From NCBI GenBank assembly GCA_037969035.1, contig JBBKWU010000012.1:124001-188000 (forward strand): a DNA stretch of 64,000 nt, read 5' to 3'. Below, one piece after another: positions 1 to 8,016 of the stretch (positions within the stretch are counted from its first letter, which is position 1; the number at the start of each line of letters is the position of its first letter). The notes under the pieces were generated by a model. The model had not been told where the DNA came from and ran no database searches. It saw nothing but the letters and a program-made list of their open reading frames with translations. The position numbers and the translations under genes were made by a program. Source of the DNA: JBBKWU01 sp037969035 (GTDB taxonomy: Bacteria; Pseudomonadota; Alphaproteobacteria; Micavibrionales; Micavibrionaceae).

Positions 1-479
1 AATCACGAGCGGCACAGTTCGGAATTGATTTTGAATTGCTGAACAAGCAAAGCATACACGTTCATGTTCCTGAAGGGGCAACGCCAAAAGATGGACCTTC
101 TGCTGGTGCTGCCATGACGACGGCTATTATTTCCGCACTGACGGGAATTGAGGTTCGTCGTGATGTTGCTATGACAGGTGAAATCAATTTACGTGGTTAT
201 GTTACTGCTATTGGTGGTCTCAAAGAAAAGTTATTGGCGGCACTTCGTGGGGGAATCACCAAGGTTTTGATTCCCATAGATAACGAAAAAGACCTCGCAG
301 ATATTCCCATAAATGTGAAAAAAGGACTGGAGATCGTGCCTGTGCGTACGATTGAGGAAGTTTTAAGCCATGTTTTGGTAAAAATGCCAGAACCCTTAGA
401 CATTGAAAATACAGGGAAAATTGATCCTATTTCCGCAAAAACAGCAGAAAATAAGGGCGAAGAGGTAATTCGGCATTGA
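1..479 (+). CDS. lon: Lon protease, C-terminal part (cut by window start)
   Basis: This is the last ~158 residues of the ATP-dependent Lon protease, which degrades misfolded and regulatory proteins in the cytoplasm. The reading frame is open from base 3, so the gene starts upstream. The S16 peptidase domain is clear: the catalytic Ser lies in PKDGPSAG (codon 99-101) and the catalytic Lys in [14 protein letters not shown] (codon 222-224), the usual Ser-Lys dyad. The C-terminus runs on about 35 residues after the conserved region. hupB follows, an order common in proteobacteria. Family assignment is certain; the ATPase part lies outside the window. Confidence 0.97.
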   Translation, partial: SRAAQFGIDFELLNKQSIHVHVPEGATPKDGPSAGAAMTTAIISALTGIEVRRDVAMTGEINLRGYVTAIGGLKEKLLAALRGGITKVLIPIDNEKDLADIPINVKKGLEIVPVRTIEEVLSHVLVKMPEPLDIENTGKIDPISAKTAENKGEEVIRH

Positions 480-574
480 AACCACTTTAAAATAGGCGTA
501 TAAATGATTCGTCGGAAGCGTTGATGACCTTGCATTAGAGGTTATTCATAAAGCTGAAGGCCCATTTTTAATTA

Positions 575-603
575 TTGTTATTAATTGTTAAGGGTGGTTT
601 ATT
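575..603 (+). promoter_or_regulatory. possible hupB promoter
   Basis: TTGTTA (575-580), a 17-base spacer and TTTATT (598-603) make a moderate sigma70-type match about 27 bases before the GTG start of hupB. Each hexamer matches four of six consensus bases, so this is tentative. Confidence 0.35.
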
Positions 604-629
604 TCAACGTTCAAAAAAAGGGGGTTCCC

Positions 630-911
630 GTGAACAAACAAGAACTCGTAGACAGTGTAGCTAAAAAAACTGGTTTGCCTAAAACTAAAGCGCAAGATGC
701 CGTTCAAGCTATTATCGAAACAATCAAAATGTCTTTGAAAAAAGGCGACGAAGTACGTTTAGTTGGCTTCGGTACATTCAGTGTTGCAGCACGTGCAGCG
801 ACAACTGGCCGTAACCCACGTACAGGCGAAAAAATCAACATTCCAGCTTCTAAGCAGCCTAAATTCAAAGCTGGTAAAGAGCTGAAAGAAGCCGTAAACA
901 ACAAGAAATAG
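630..911 (+). CDS. hupB: DNA-binding protein HU
   Basis: HU is a small histone-like nucleoid protein that binds and bends DNA as a dimer. The 93-residue product has the full fold: N-terminal helices (NKQELVDSVAKKTGL), the central strand VRLVGFGTFSV and the DNA-binding arm with GRNPRTGEKINIPA. I chose the GTG at 630 because it gives the standard HU length and N-terminus and has a GGGGG Shine-Dalgarno-like run at 620-624. The frame stays open to 585, but that would add 15 residues foreign to the family. A strong terminator follows directly. Symbol hupB rests on the position after lon. Confidence 0.95.
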   Translation: MNKQELVDSVAKKTGLPKTKAQDAVQAIIETIKMSLKKGDEVRLVGFGTFSVAARAATTGRNPRTGEKINIPASKQPKFKAGKELKEAVNNKK

Positions 912-939
912 TTTATCGCTGATTTTTACTAATATTTGC

Positions 940-968
940 AGCCTCGCTTTTGCGGGGCTGTTTTTTTT
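940..968 (+). terminator. intrinsic terminator of hupB
   Basis: Stem AGCCTCGC (940-947) / GCGGGGCT (952-959) with one G-T pair, TTTT loop, then eight T (961-968). The 27 bases 941-967 recur identically at 1341-1367. Confidence 0.9.
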
Positions 969-975
969 GCAGTTC

Positions 976-1004
976 TTGACTATTATTTTTAAATCCGATA
1001 TTAT
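976..1004 (+). promoter_or_regulatory. promoter of the 94-aa gene
   Basis: TTGACT (976-981), 17-base spacer, TATTAT (999-1004): five of six matches in each hexamer. A CCATAAT box (1009-1015) sits at the expected transcription start. It recurs at the same distance from the start codon of two genes near 62.7 and 63.3 kb. Confidence 0.75.
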
Positions 1005-1036
1005 TTTTCCATAATCAATGAATGTGAGGTGATGAC

Positions 1037-1321
1037 ATGAACGACGAAGATCTAAAGGGAAGGCTAAGGTGTTTAATGCATGAAGCCTCACCAACGGAGC
1101 GCGTACAATCAATGCAGCAACAGATGCAATCCCATGCTTCACCAATGATTAATAGTATGAGGGACGCTGTTGGGTTGCCTAAAATTGATCCTGCCAGCAC
1201 TGCAACATCACAAGATGCCGACAAAAAGCGCATTGTTGATGAATACAGAAAAATCTTGGATCAGGTTGAAGCCGAAGAAGAGTTTAAGGATTGGAAGGCG
1301 GCTGGAAAATTCGTTCTGTAG
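1037..1321 (+). CDS. hypothetical protein, 94 aa
   Basis: I do not recognise this protein. It is soluble and polar with no signal peptide or membrane segment. It has a Met/Gln-rich middle (VQSMQQQMQSH) and a charged C-terminal part predicted to be helical (IVDEYRKILDQVEAEEEFKDW). The ATG at 1037 has GAGGTG at 1026-1031 as ribosome binding site. It forms a single-gene unit: a good promoter lies at 976-1004 and a terminator at 1341-1367. The clean promoter, ribosome site and terminator argue that the gene is real. Confidence 0.75.
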   Translation: MNDEDLKGRLRCLMHEASPTERVQSMQQQMQSHASPMINSMRDAVGLPKIDPASTATSQDADKKRIVDEYRKILDQVEAEEEFKDWKAAGKFVL

Positions 1322-1340
1322 AAATAGTCACATGATATTG

Positions 1341-1367
1341 GCCTCGCTTTTGCGGGGCTGTTTTTTT
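1341..1367 (+). terminator. intrinsic terminator, copy of the hupB terminator
   Basis: Stem GCCTCGC (1341-1347) / GCGGGGC (1352-1358), TTTT loop and seven T. The 27 bases match 941-967 exactly, 400 bases downstream. Confidence 0.9.
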
Positions 1368-1387
1368 GTGGCCTAAATAGGGCTCTT

Positions 1388-1720
1388 TTAAATTTGAAAG
1401 TGAAACGGAGATGCTGTGTATTCTTCACCGGTAAAGCTAGGAAGTGATTTTGCTGCGGTAGAATCAAGCGGCACCTCAGATATTTTATTTTTCAGGTAAC
1501 CCGCTGTAGAAATACAAAAATCAAGCGCACAGCCATCATTACCCCAATCGGCCAATTCAATGGTAGCGTCCCTTAGGTTATTGAGATCATTTAATCTACC
1601 TAAAATAAAGTCGCGCGATTCATCTGGGTTGTTATACATGTGGAAACTAGCAAAGGCCATGGCGGCCATTAGGGTTCCTTGTAGCCATTCTTTTTTATCT
1701 GGATATCTCATTGGTGGCAT
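1388..1720 (-). CDS. hypothetical protein, paralogue of the upstream gene
   Basis: An unrecognised 110-residue protein. Its last ~39 residues resemble those of the neighbour at 1733-2050: both read YLK-(N/S)-KISE-x-PL, then AAK-x-LPSF, then (E/N)EY-x-ASPF-x-x-Q-(I/L) at the very end. The N-terminal parts differ; this one has no signal peptide, only a short hydrophobic stretch (LMAAMAFASF). The ATG at 1718-1720 follows AAAGG closely; an in-frame ATG at 1711 is an alternative. It starts 12 bases after the stop of the upstream paralogue, so the two are probably one transcript. Confidence 0.65.
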   Translation of the reverse strand: MPPMRYPDKKEWLQGTLMAAMAFASFHMYNNPDESRDFILGRLNDLNNLRDATIELADWGNDGCALDFCISTAGYLKNKISEVPLDSTAAKSLPSFTGEEYTASPFHFQI

Positions 1721-1732
1721 TACCTTTATTTA

Positions 1733-2050
1733 TTACAACTGATAATTGAAGGGGGACGCAGGGTACTCGTTATCTACAAAACTCGGTAGCTGTTTCGCAG
1801 CGTTCTCTGAAAGTGGTGTCTCGGATATTTTAGATTTTAAATATTCTGCCGTGGTTGGGCAGTCGTTATTGTCGTTTAGATGCAGAGGGCACTCTTGCTG
1901 TGTTTGTGCGATTGGTAGGTGGATGGTTATGATCAACGGCTCTCGTTCTTCTTGAGGCTGAGAAGAAGGCAATGCGAAGTGCGCGGCTAGTGACGCTGCG
2001 GCGGCAACGGTTGTAAAGCTGGATGTGATTATTAATGCTCTTCTATTCAT
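1733..2050 (-). CDS. hypothetical secreted or anchored protein, paralogue of the downstream gene
   Basis: An unrecognised 105-residue protein with a basic start (MNRR) and a hydrophobic, Ala-rich segment to about residue 28, consistent with a signal peptide or membrane anchor. The rest holds two Cys (ECPLHL, DCPTTAEYLK) and the C-terminal motif shared with the next gene. No strong ribosome site precedes the ATG. The two genes likely arose by duplication, with the N-terminal half replaced or diverged in one of them. Confidence 0.65.
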   Translation of the reverse strand: MNRRALIITSSFTTVAAAASLAAHFALPSSQPQEEREPLIITIHLPIAQTQQECPLHLNDNNDCPTTAEYLKSKISETPLSENAAKQLPSFVDNEYPASPFNYQL

Positions 2051-2122
2051 TTACATAAAGTAAACAATTTTTTGCTTGTAATGCAAGTGATTTTTTGGTT
2101 TATATAGCACTCGACTTTTGAT

Positions 2123-2198
2123 GGGCGATTAGCTCAGCTGGGAGAGCATCTCGTTTACACCGAGAGGGTCGGCGGTTCGAGCCCGTCATCGCCCACCA
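2123..2198 (+). tRNA. tRNA-Val (anticodon TAC)
   Basis: A complete 76-base cloverleaf with encoded CCA. Acceptor stem GGGCGAT (2123-2129) / ATCGCCC (2188-2194); D arm GCTC...GAGC; anticodon stem TCTCG/CGAGA with loop TTTACAC, anticodon TAC; T arm GGCGG-TTCGAGC-CCGTC. The flanks TTTTGAT (2116-2122) and ATCAAAA (2198-2204) could extend the acceptor stem in the precursor. A possible promoter upstream is TTGTAA (2076-2081), 17 bases, TTTATA (2099-2104). Confidence 0.97.
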
Positions 2199-2270
2199 TC
2201 AAAACTCCAAGATTACGGATCAATATTCTGCAGGCTGTGCGCAGTGAGATCAAATATCTAAGAAGCATGC

Positions 2271-2322
2271 CAACAACAAAAAGCCCCGCGCCATAATGGC
2301 TAAGCGGGGCTTTTTGTTGTTG
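2271..2322. terminator. bidirectional intrinsic terminator
   Basis: A perfect 19-base inverted repeat (2271-2289 and 2304-2322) with a GC core GCCCCGC/GCGGGGC flanked by A and T runs. It would terminate the tRNA-Val transcript on the plus strand and the 117-aa gene on the minus strand. Confidence 0.93.
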
Positions 2323-2339
2323 ATGCGTTTGTCGGGGGA

Positions 2340-2693
2340 TTAGTCGAATTTCTTAAATGCGAACCCCATCACAGGGATGCCTATGACATAGCACCATAGC
2401 GCCCATTCAAAAAATATATCATATCCATGCCAACTGCTCAGGAAGTCGAAGCCTTGATAGAGATACCACGAGCACGCACCAGCAATGCCAAGGACAACGC
2501 AATTTACCAATAAGAGAGACTTAGATGCCCCGAAAAAGGACTTTGAGAGCCAATAGAGTATTCCGAAGCACAGTATGGTGATAAATATGGGTTTGATAGA
2601 CCCTGTCGCGTCCGTTGCCGCAAGGAAGCCACATCCAATGACAAAGAAGGTCGCGCACAAACACCATTTGAATATTTTTATAAAAGTTTGCAT
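2340..2693 (-). CDS. hypothetical membrane protein, four predicted helices
   Basis: A 117-residue inner-membrane protein that I do not recognise. Hydrophobic segments lie at about residues 8-25, 33-50, 58-78 and 92-112, with short polar links and a basic end (FKKFD). GGAG stands 5 bases before the ATG. Upstream on the minus strand a TATACT hexamer suggests its own promoter. It sits between the bidirectional terminator and the Cys-rich secreted protein gene, in the same direction as the latter. Confidence 0.75.
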   Translation of the reverse strand: MQTFIKIFKWCLCATFFVIGCGFLAATDATGSIKPIFITILCFGILYWLSKSFFGASKSLLLVNCVVLGIAGACSWYLYQGFDFLSSWHGYDIFFEWALWCYVIGIPVMGFAFKKFD

Positions 2694-2732
2694 TGTTACT
2701 CCTGCGTAAGTCGTTTCATTCAGTATAGCATT

Positions 2733-3596
2733 TTAATGAGGTTGCTGGGAACTTCCCAAAAGGCCTATGCGTGCTTCTGTGCGCGCGCCCTTTTTACATG
2801 CTGTTATATTATCATAGTTATTTGATACAAGGTTGCAATATTCAAGGCTTTGCCCAAGGTTATGGGCTGTGTAAAACATAATCCCTTCACCCATATCGCT
2901 ATAACAGGCGCGGGTAAGGCTAGGGCGGTTCATTTTCTCGATTATAGTGCATGTCTGCGGCAGCCGCGCTCTGAATTCACTTTCTGGCAGCAAAAGGTTT
3001 TTCTGCATATTTTCCATGAATACACCGCCGAGGCAGCGATGACTATCCGCACTATCAAGGCTTTCGCAAGCGGCTATAGCCTCCGTGATCGACATATAAT
3101 CCCCTGTGAGAAATCCATGCCCCAAACCGTGGATACATTGTCCGTAAACAGGCGAGTGCTTATCAAGTCCCTCACAAATGCTCGAAAGCTCTTCTTTTAA
3201 GCGCGTCACATCGACTTTTTCGGATACGTATGTTTGTACAGCACCGTGAATACAACCCTGAAGGCAGCTTGTGGAGCAGGTACCAAGTGCTTTACCAAGA
3301 TCATAGCCATATTTGATAAGGTTTGCCTTGCCCACCATATGCGCCACGATGTGGCAATCATCTATTTCACCATCTTCTTGCATGCGGCGCGCGCTATCAA
3401 TCGCTTTTGTTGCTGATTCTAGATAAGTCATGTTGACGAAGTAATCTTCGAGGCAAATGGTGTTTTCGTAGCTCGCGCTTTTACCCTTACAACCGCTTTT
3501 GGCTGTATCAGGGGGGAGGCATATCTGACTTGCCGCAGCGCTGCCACAGCAAATAAACAAGAAACACGTAATGTAGAGCACCAATTTTGAAATCAT
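2733..3596 (-). CDS. secreted Cys/His-repeat protein of unknown function
   Basis: I chose the ATG at 3594-3596 because it starts a good signal peptide (hydrophobic run, cut after GSAAA); the frame is open up to 3686. The mature part of ~265 residues has about 17 Cys and a repeated pattern of C-x-x-G-x-x-x-x or C-H-x-G, spaced 33-45 residues: CHIVAHMVG, CLQGCIHG, CIHGLGHG, CLGGVFME, CYSDMGEG, CKKGARTE. Between them lies a second Cys per unit (for example EAIAACES, QSLEYCN). This suggests a helical repeat protein held by disulfides in the periplasm, or a metal-binding one. No family recognised. Confidence 0.75.
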   Translation of the reverse strand: MISKLVLYITCFLFICCGSAAASQICLPPDTAKSGCKGKSASYENTICLEDYFVNMTYLESATKAIDSARRMQEDGEIDDCHIVAHMVGKANLIKYGYDLGKALGTCSTSCLQGCIHGAVQTYVSEKVDVTRLKEELSSICEGLDKHSPVYGQCIHGLGHGFLTGDYMSITEAIAACESLDSADSHRCLGGVFMENMQKNLLLPESEFRARLPQTCTIIEKMNRPSLTRACYSDMGEGIMFYTAHNLGQSLEYCNLVSNNYDNITACKKGARTEARIGLLGSSQQPH

Positions 3597-3726
3597 AGAA
3601 ACACTATGAAAGAGAAGGGCGTATTTGCAAAGCCTGAAATTATTATTGCACTGCATATAGAATTTTACGATAAAGCTGCTAAACAAGTGTGTTGTTATTT
3701 ATTCATCTCTTACAGGAGTATAGGAA

Positions 3727-4848
3727 ATGCTGGTAGGTTGCCCTAAGGAAATTAAAGCACAAGAACACCGTGTTGGATTGGTTCCTTCATCGGTTAAAGA
3801 ATTCGTATCGCGCGGTCACAAGGTGATTGTGGAGACTGGCGCAGGTCTGGGTATTAATTTTACAGATGAAGATTATAAAACCGCAGGGGCGGAGATTCGC
3901 AAGACGGCGAAAGAGATTTTTGCGGAAGCGGAAATGATTATAAAAGTGAAAGAACCGCAAATTCCTGAATGCAAAATGCTGCGCGAAGGTCAGGTTTTGT
4001 TCACATATCTTCATTTGGCACCCGATCCAGAGCAAACCAAAGCACTGATCGAATCAAAATGCGTTGCCATTGCCTATGAAACTGTGACGGGTCCTAACGG
4101 ACAAGGCTTGCCATTGCTCGCACCCATGAGTGAAGTCGCGGGTCGTTTGTCTGTGCTCGTTGGTGCAGCTGGTTTGCAGAAGCATTTAGGTGGCACAGGG
4201 CGTTTAATTAGTGGCGTCCCAGGTGTTTTGCCTGCGAATGTTTTGGTTATCGGTGGCGGTGTATCTGGCTTTAATGCGGCTAAAATTGCGGTTGGTATGG
4301 GTGCTGATGTTACGATTCTTGAACGTAACCACGATCGCCTACGCTTCCTTGATGATCACTTTAAAGGCCAAGCGAAGGTTGTTTACTCTAGCCAAGATTA
4401 TATCGAGCAAGCGGTTCAGGTTGCTGACATGGTGATTGGTGCTGTGTTAATTCCGGGTGCTGCTGCACCGAAGCTCATCACGCGCGCTATGCTGAAAACA
4501 ATGAAAAAGGGAACGGTTTTGGTTGATATCTCAATCGATCAGGGTGGCTGTTTTGAAACAAGTAAAGCCACAACACATAATGATCCAACCTATGTGGTTG
4601 ATGATGTTGTGCATTACTGTGTTGCCAATATGCCGGGAGCTGTGCCGTTGACATCGGCTTTGGCACTTGGTCATGCTGTGTTGCCATATGCGCTTAGGCT
4701 CGCGGATAAAGGTTGGAAACAGGCGATGCTGGAAGATCCTAACCTGCGGAATGGTTTGAATGTTTTCAAAGGTGAAATCACGTATCAGAGCGTGGCAGAA
4801 TCGTTGAATCTGCCATTTAACCCTGAGCCAACAGAGCTTGCTGCATAA
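3727..4848 (+). CDS. ald: alanine dehydrogenase
   Basis: Catalyses the reversible oxidative deamination of L-alanine to pyruvate and ammonia with NAD. The 373 residues match the family length. Substrate and catalytic residues are in place: R15 (EHRVGLVP), K74 (KVKEPQ), H95 (YLHLAPD) and D270 (ISIDQGGC); the NAD-binding loop is VLVIGGGVSG near 171-180. GGAG (3714-3717) lies 9 bases before the ATG. The gene stands alone between the divergent secreted-protein gene and tRNA-Asp. Confidence 0.96.
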   Translation: MLVGCPKEIKAQEHRVGLVPSSVKEFVSRGHKVIVETGAGLGINFTDEDYKTAGAEIRKTAKEIFAEAEMIIKVKEPQIPECKMLREGQVLFTYLHLAPDPEQTKALIESKCVAIAYETVTGPNGQGLPLLAPMSEVAGRLSVLVGAAGLQKHLGGTGRLISGVPGVLPANVLVIGGGVSGFNAAKIAVGMGADVTILERNHDRLRFLDDHFKGQAKVVYSSQDYIEQAVQVADMVIGAVLIPGAAAPKLITRAMLKTMKKGTVLVDISIDQGGCFETSKATTHNDPTYVVDDVVHYCVANMPGAVPLTSALALGHAVLPYALRLADKGWKQAMLEDPNLRNGLNVFKGEITYQSVAESLNLPFNPEPTELAA

Positions 4849-4874
4849 AAACGAAATGTTTTTGATAAAGTTTA

Positions 4875-4904
4875 TTGACACAGGGGCATGTTCTCGGTTA
4901 TCAA
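4875..4904 (+). promoter_or_regulatory. promoter of tRNA-Asp
   Basis: A perfect TTGACA (4875-4880) followed after 17-18 bases by TTATCA/TATCAA (4898-4904). It lies 16 bases before the mature tRNA. Confidence 0.7.
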
Positions 4905-4919
4905 AACACCCTAGCTAAT

Positions 4920-4996
4920 GCGGACGTAGTTCAGTCGGTTAGAATGCCGCCCTGTCACGGCGGAGGTCGCGGGTTCAAGTCCCGTCGTTCGCGCCA
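4920..4996 (+). tRNA. tRNA-Asp (anticodon GTC)
   Basis: A complete 77-base cloverleaf with encoded CCA. Acceptor GCGGACG (4920-4926) / CGTTCGC (4986-4992) with one G-T pair; discriminator G; anticodon stem GCCGC/GCGGA-type with loop CTGTCAC, anticodon GTC; T arm GCGGG-TTCAAGT-CCCGT. Confidence 0.97.
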
Positions 4997-5048
4997 TTTT
5001 GGTTTAAACGTAAGTTTTTCAGAATGGAATTATAAGCTAGAAATAATT

Positions 5049-5072
5049 AAAGCCCTTTCGGGGGCTTTTTTT
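5049..5072 (+). terminator. intrinsic terminator of tRNA-Asp
   Basis: Stem AAAGCCC (5049-5055) / GGGCTTT (5062-5068), six-base loop and a T run to 5072. Confidence 0.88.
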
Positions 5073-5080
5073 GTATCTTT

Positions 5081-5124
5081 TTGAATCTTGGTCTTTTCCT
5101 TTATGATTCATAGTGGTACATAAT
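5081..5124 (+). promoter_or_regulatory. likely region of the nuo promoter
   Basis: Between the tRNA-Asp terminator and nuoA there are promoter-like hexamers TTGAAT (5081-5086), TATGAT (5102-5107) and CATAAT (5119-5124), but no pair with ideal 17-base spacing. A promoter must lie near here because a terminator precedes it; the exact site is uncertain. Confidence 0.35.
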
Positions 5125-5159
5125 GATGTGTATTTTTACTTCGAAGCTGGGACTCACAA

Positions 5160-5531
5160 ATGGCATCCAATAGTTTCCTACTTGATTACCTACCGATTTT
5201 GATCTTCCTGTTCATCGCAGGCGGGCTCTCGTTCCTTATGATTGTGGCGTCTCTGATCGTTGGTAAGCAAAACCCCGATAAGGATAAATTGGCGGCGTAT
5301 GAGTGTGGCTTTGATGCGTTTGATGATGCGCGCCATAAATTCGATGTGCGCTTTTATCTGGTGGCGATTCTATTTATTATTTTCGACCTTGAAATTGCGT
5401 TCCTGTTTCCGTGGGCGGTGTCGCTTGGCGCGATTGGCCTATTAGGATTTTGGTCCATGATGATTTTCCTTGCGGTTTTGACTGTTGGTTTCATATATGA
5501 ATGGAACAAAGGGGCTTTGGAATGGGAGTAA
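5160..5531 (+). CDS. nuoA: NADH-quinone oxidoreductase subunit A
   Basis: Membrane subunit of complex I at the junction with the peripheral arm. The 123 residues have three hydrophobic helices (about 10-33, 65-85, 95-113) and the conserved loop [12 protein letters not shown] with the key Cys, followed by [18 protein letters not shown]. It is the first gene of the nuo cluster. nuoB begins 8 bases after its stop. Confidence 0.97.
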   Translation: MASNSFLLDYLPILIFLFIAGGLSFLMIVASLIVGKQNPDKDKLAAYECGFDAFDDARHKFDVRFYLVAILFIIFDLEIAFLFPWAVSLGAIGLLGFWSMMIFLAVLTVGFIYEWNKGALEWE

Positions 5532-5539
5532 AATTTTAA

Positions 5540-6115
5540 ATGACTCATGATCGTAAAGTAATTCAAGCACCTGTCGCGCCGATCACAACCAACGTTTTTA
5601 TGCCCAAAGCATCGAAGCAAGATGTTGTGCCTGCTGCGATTTCGCATCATCTGAAAGAAAAGGGATTTTTGCTGACAAGTGCGGACAGCCTTTTTGATTG
5701 GGCGCGCACAGGGTCTATCTGGCCGATGACATTTGGTTTGGCATGTTGCGCGGTGGAGATGATCCACTCTTACATGAGCCGTTATGACCTTGACCGTTTC
5801 GGGATGATTCCACGCCCAAGCCCGCGTCAATCAGACGTCATGATCGTTGCCGGTACGCTGACAAATAAAATGGCACCCGCGCTGCGTCGTGTGTATGACC
5901 AAATGCCTGAGCCACGTTGGGTTGTGTCTATGGGGTCTTGCGCGAATGGCGGTGGATATTATCATTATTCGTATTCTGTGGTTCGTGGTTGCGATCGGGT
6001 TGTGCCTGTCGATATTTACGTGCCGGGTTGCCCACCAACGGCTGAGGCACTTGTGTATGGATTGTTGCAGCTACAAAAAAAAATACAACGCGAAGATACG
6101 CGCATTGCACGATAG
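5540..6115 (+). CDS. nuoB: NADH-quinone oxidoreductase subunit B
   Basis: Carries the terminal [4Fe-4S] cluster N2, which passes electrons to quinone. The four ligands are visible: C69 and C70 (GLACCAVEM), C134 (MGSCANGGG) and C164 ([10 protein letters not shown]). The length of 191 residues includes the ~45-residue N-terminal extension often seen in alphaproteobacteria. A lysine-rich end ([14 protein letters not shown]) closes it. Confidence 0.97.
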   Translation: MTHDRKVIQAPVAPITTNVFMPKASKQDVVPAAISHHLKEKGFLLTSADSLFDWARTGSIWPMTFGLACCAVEMIHSYMSRYDLDRFGMIPRPSPRQSDVMIVAGTLTNKMAPALRRVYDQMPEPRWVVSMGSCANGGGYYHYSYSVVRGCDRVVPVDIYVPGCPPTAEALVYGLLQLQKKIQREDTRIAR

Positions 6116-6143
6116 GCAAAAGATTAGAGTAGAAGAGTAAAAG

Positions 6144-6806
6144 ATGACAACGGAAGCACTTAAAGACTTAGCTGAACATATCCATGAAAATCTGGATGGC
6201 GCGATTCTGTCTCATGAATTGCGTGATGGCGAAATTATTCTGGTTGCTCAGTGTAGCAAGATTATAGATATTCTTGAATTTCTAATGAATGACCGTGAAT
6301 GTGATTTCAAAATTTTAATTGATCTTTGCGGTGTTGATTATCCTGATCGTGGAGAAGAGCGCTTTGAGGTTGTTTATCATTTGCTTTCGATCTCACAAAA
6401 TAACCGTATCCGCATTAAAATCGGCGTGAAGGACGAACAGCAAGTGCCGTCCGTGACACAAATTTACCAAACAGCAGGATGGCTAGAACGCGAAGTTTGG
6501 GATATGTACGGCATCTATTTCAAAGGTAACCCAGATCTACGCCGTATTTTGACGGACTATGGCTTTGAAGGTCATCCATTGCGTAAGGATTTTCCCCTAA
6601 CGGGCTATGTCGAAGTGCGTTATGACGAGGAACAACGCCGCGTTGTGTACGAGCCTGTTAAATTGGCGCAAGATTTCCGCTATTTTGACTACCTAAGCCC
6701 GTGGGAAGGTATGACCGATGTCCAGCTTCCAGGGGATGAAAAGGCTGCTATTCCTCAATATGGCTGGGTTGATAGTAAAGCCAAGACGGGTAAGAAAGCA
6801 TCATGA
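6144..6806 (+). CDS. nuoC: NADH-quinone oxidoreductase subunit C
   Basis: Peripheral-arm subunit with no cofactor. The signature runs from [20 protein letters not shown] (about residues 113-132) to [20 protein letters not shown]. The 220 residues are a full separate NuoC, not the NuoCD fusion of enterobacteria. The stop overlaps the start of nuoD in ATGA (6803-6806), so translation is probably coupled. Confidence 0.97.
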   Translation: MTTEALKDLAEHIHENLDGAILSHELRDGEIILVAQCSKIIDILEFLMNDRECDFKILIDLCGVDYPDRGEERFEVVYHLLSISQNNRIRIKIGVKDEQQVPSVTQIYQTAGWLEREVWDMYGIYFKGNPDLRRILTDYGFEGHPLRKDFPLTGYVEVRYDEEQRRVVYEPVKLAQDFRYFDYLSPWEGMTDVQLPGDEKAAIPQYGWVDSKAKTGKKAS

Positions 6807-8008
6807 ATAAAGACACGATAGATATTCAAGACGAAACACAGATCAAGCCTTACACGATGAATTTCGGGCCACAGCACCCTGCCGCGCACGGTGTGCTACG
6901 CCTCGTGCTTGAGATGGATGGTGAAATTGTTGAGCGTGCGGACCCACATATTGGCCTTTTGCACCGTGGTACGGAAAAGCTGATCGAGTATAAAACCTAC
7001 ATGCAGGCGATACCTTATTTTGACCGTCTGGATTATGTTTGCCCGATGAACCAAGAACATGCTTATGCGCTCGCGGTTGAGCGTTTGCTTGGCATTACTA
7101 TTCCCGAACGGGCGCAATATATTCGTGTGCTGTTCTGTGAACTTGGCCGTATCTTGAACCACATCCTGAATATCACGACCTTTGCCCTTGATGTTGGTGC
7201 TATTACACCTGCGCTTTGGGGCTTTGAAGAGCGTGAAAAGGGTATGGAGTTTTACGAGCGCGTGAGTGGCGCACGCCTTCACGCAAATTACTTCCGTCCG
7301 GGTGGCGTGGCACAGGATATGCCTGCGGGCCTTGCTGATGATATGATGGAATGGTGTGAAAGCTCTATCCTGCCTGTCATCAATGACCTTGATACGCTTT
7401 TGACCAATAATCGTATTTTCAAGCAACGCACGGTTGATATTGGTACTGTTAGCAAAGCAGACGCGCTGAACTGGGGCTTTTCTGGTCCGATGCTGCGTGG
7501 CTCTGGTGTCGCGTGGGATTTACGTAAGGCACAGCCTTATGAAGTTTACGAGAAAATGGAATTTGATATCCCTGTCGGCAAGACAGGAGATTGCTACGCG
7601 CGTTACTTGATCCGCATGGAAGAAATGAAGCAATCCGTTGAGATTATGAAGCAATGCCTGCGCGATATGCCCGATGGCGATATAAAGGTCAATGATTACA
7701 AAATTTCGCCGCCGCCACGTGCTGAAATGAAAAGCTCGATGGAAGCCATGATTCACCACTTTAAGCTCTACACCGAAGGCTATCACGTGCCCGCAGGCGA
7801 TACCTATGCCGCCGTTGAAGCACCAAAAGGTGAGTTTGGTGTTTACTTGGTTGCTGATGGCACCAACAAACCTTATCGCTGCCGCGTGCGCGCTCCGGGT
7901 TTTGCGCATTTGCAAGCCCTCGATTTTATGAGCAAAGGACACATGCTCGCCGATGCTGTGTCGATTATAGGCTCAATGGATATCGTTTTTGGAGAGATTG
8001 ACCGCTAG
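6803..8008 (+). CDS. nuoD: NADH-quinone oxidoreductase subunit D
   Basis: The 49-kDa subunit that forms the quinone pocket with NuoB and is related to the large subunit of NiFe hydrogenases. The N-terminus [20 protein letters not shown] and the motifs [22 protein letters not shown] and the C-terminal DIVFGEIDR are typical. Full length at 401 residues. After it the nuo cluster is interrupted by an antisense gene before nuoE. Confidence 0.97.
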   Translation: MNKDTIDIQDETQIKPYTMNFGPQHPAAHGVLRLVLEMDGEIVERADPHIGLLHRGTEKLIEYKTYMQAIPYFDRLDYVCPMNQEHAYALAVERLLGITIPERAQYIRVLFCELGRILNHILNITTFALDVGAITPALWGFEEREKGMEFYERVSGARLHANYFRPGGVAQDMPAGLADDMMEWCESSILPVINDLDTLLTNNRIFKQRTVDIGTVSKADALNWGFSGPMLRGSGVAWDLRKAQPYEVYEKMEFDIPVGKTGDCYARYLIRMEEMKQSVEIMKQCLRDMPDGDIKVNDYKISPPPRAEMKSSMEAMIHHFKLYTEGYHVPAGDTYAAVEAPKGEFGVYLVADGTNKPYRCRVRAPGFAHLQALDFMSKGHMLADAVSIIGSMDIVFGEIDR

Positions 8009-8016
8009 GCTAGCGA

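Noticed and set aside
759..1145. 128-aa minus-strand frame across the end of hupB
   Set aside because: It crosses a strong terminator and a promoter and lies antisense to hupB; no ribosome site.
2850..3200. 116-aa plus-strand frame antisense to the Cys-repeat protein
   Set aside because: The minus-strand frame has a signal peptide and a regular Cys pattern; the plus frame has neither and no ribosome site.
4875..5084. 69-aa frame across tRNA-Asp
   Set aside because: It runs through the tRNA and its terminator; a chance frame.
2123..5200. Genomic island attached to tRNA-Val or tRNA-Asp
   Set aside because: The region holds several unknown genes, but I found no integrase and no second copy of either tRNA 3' end as an attachment site.
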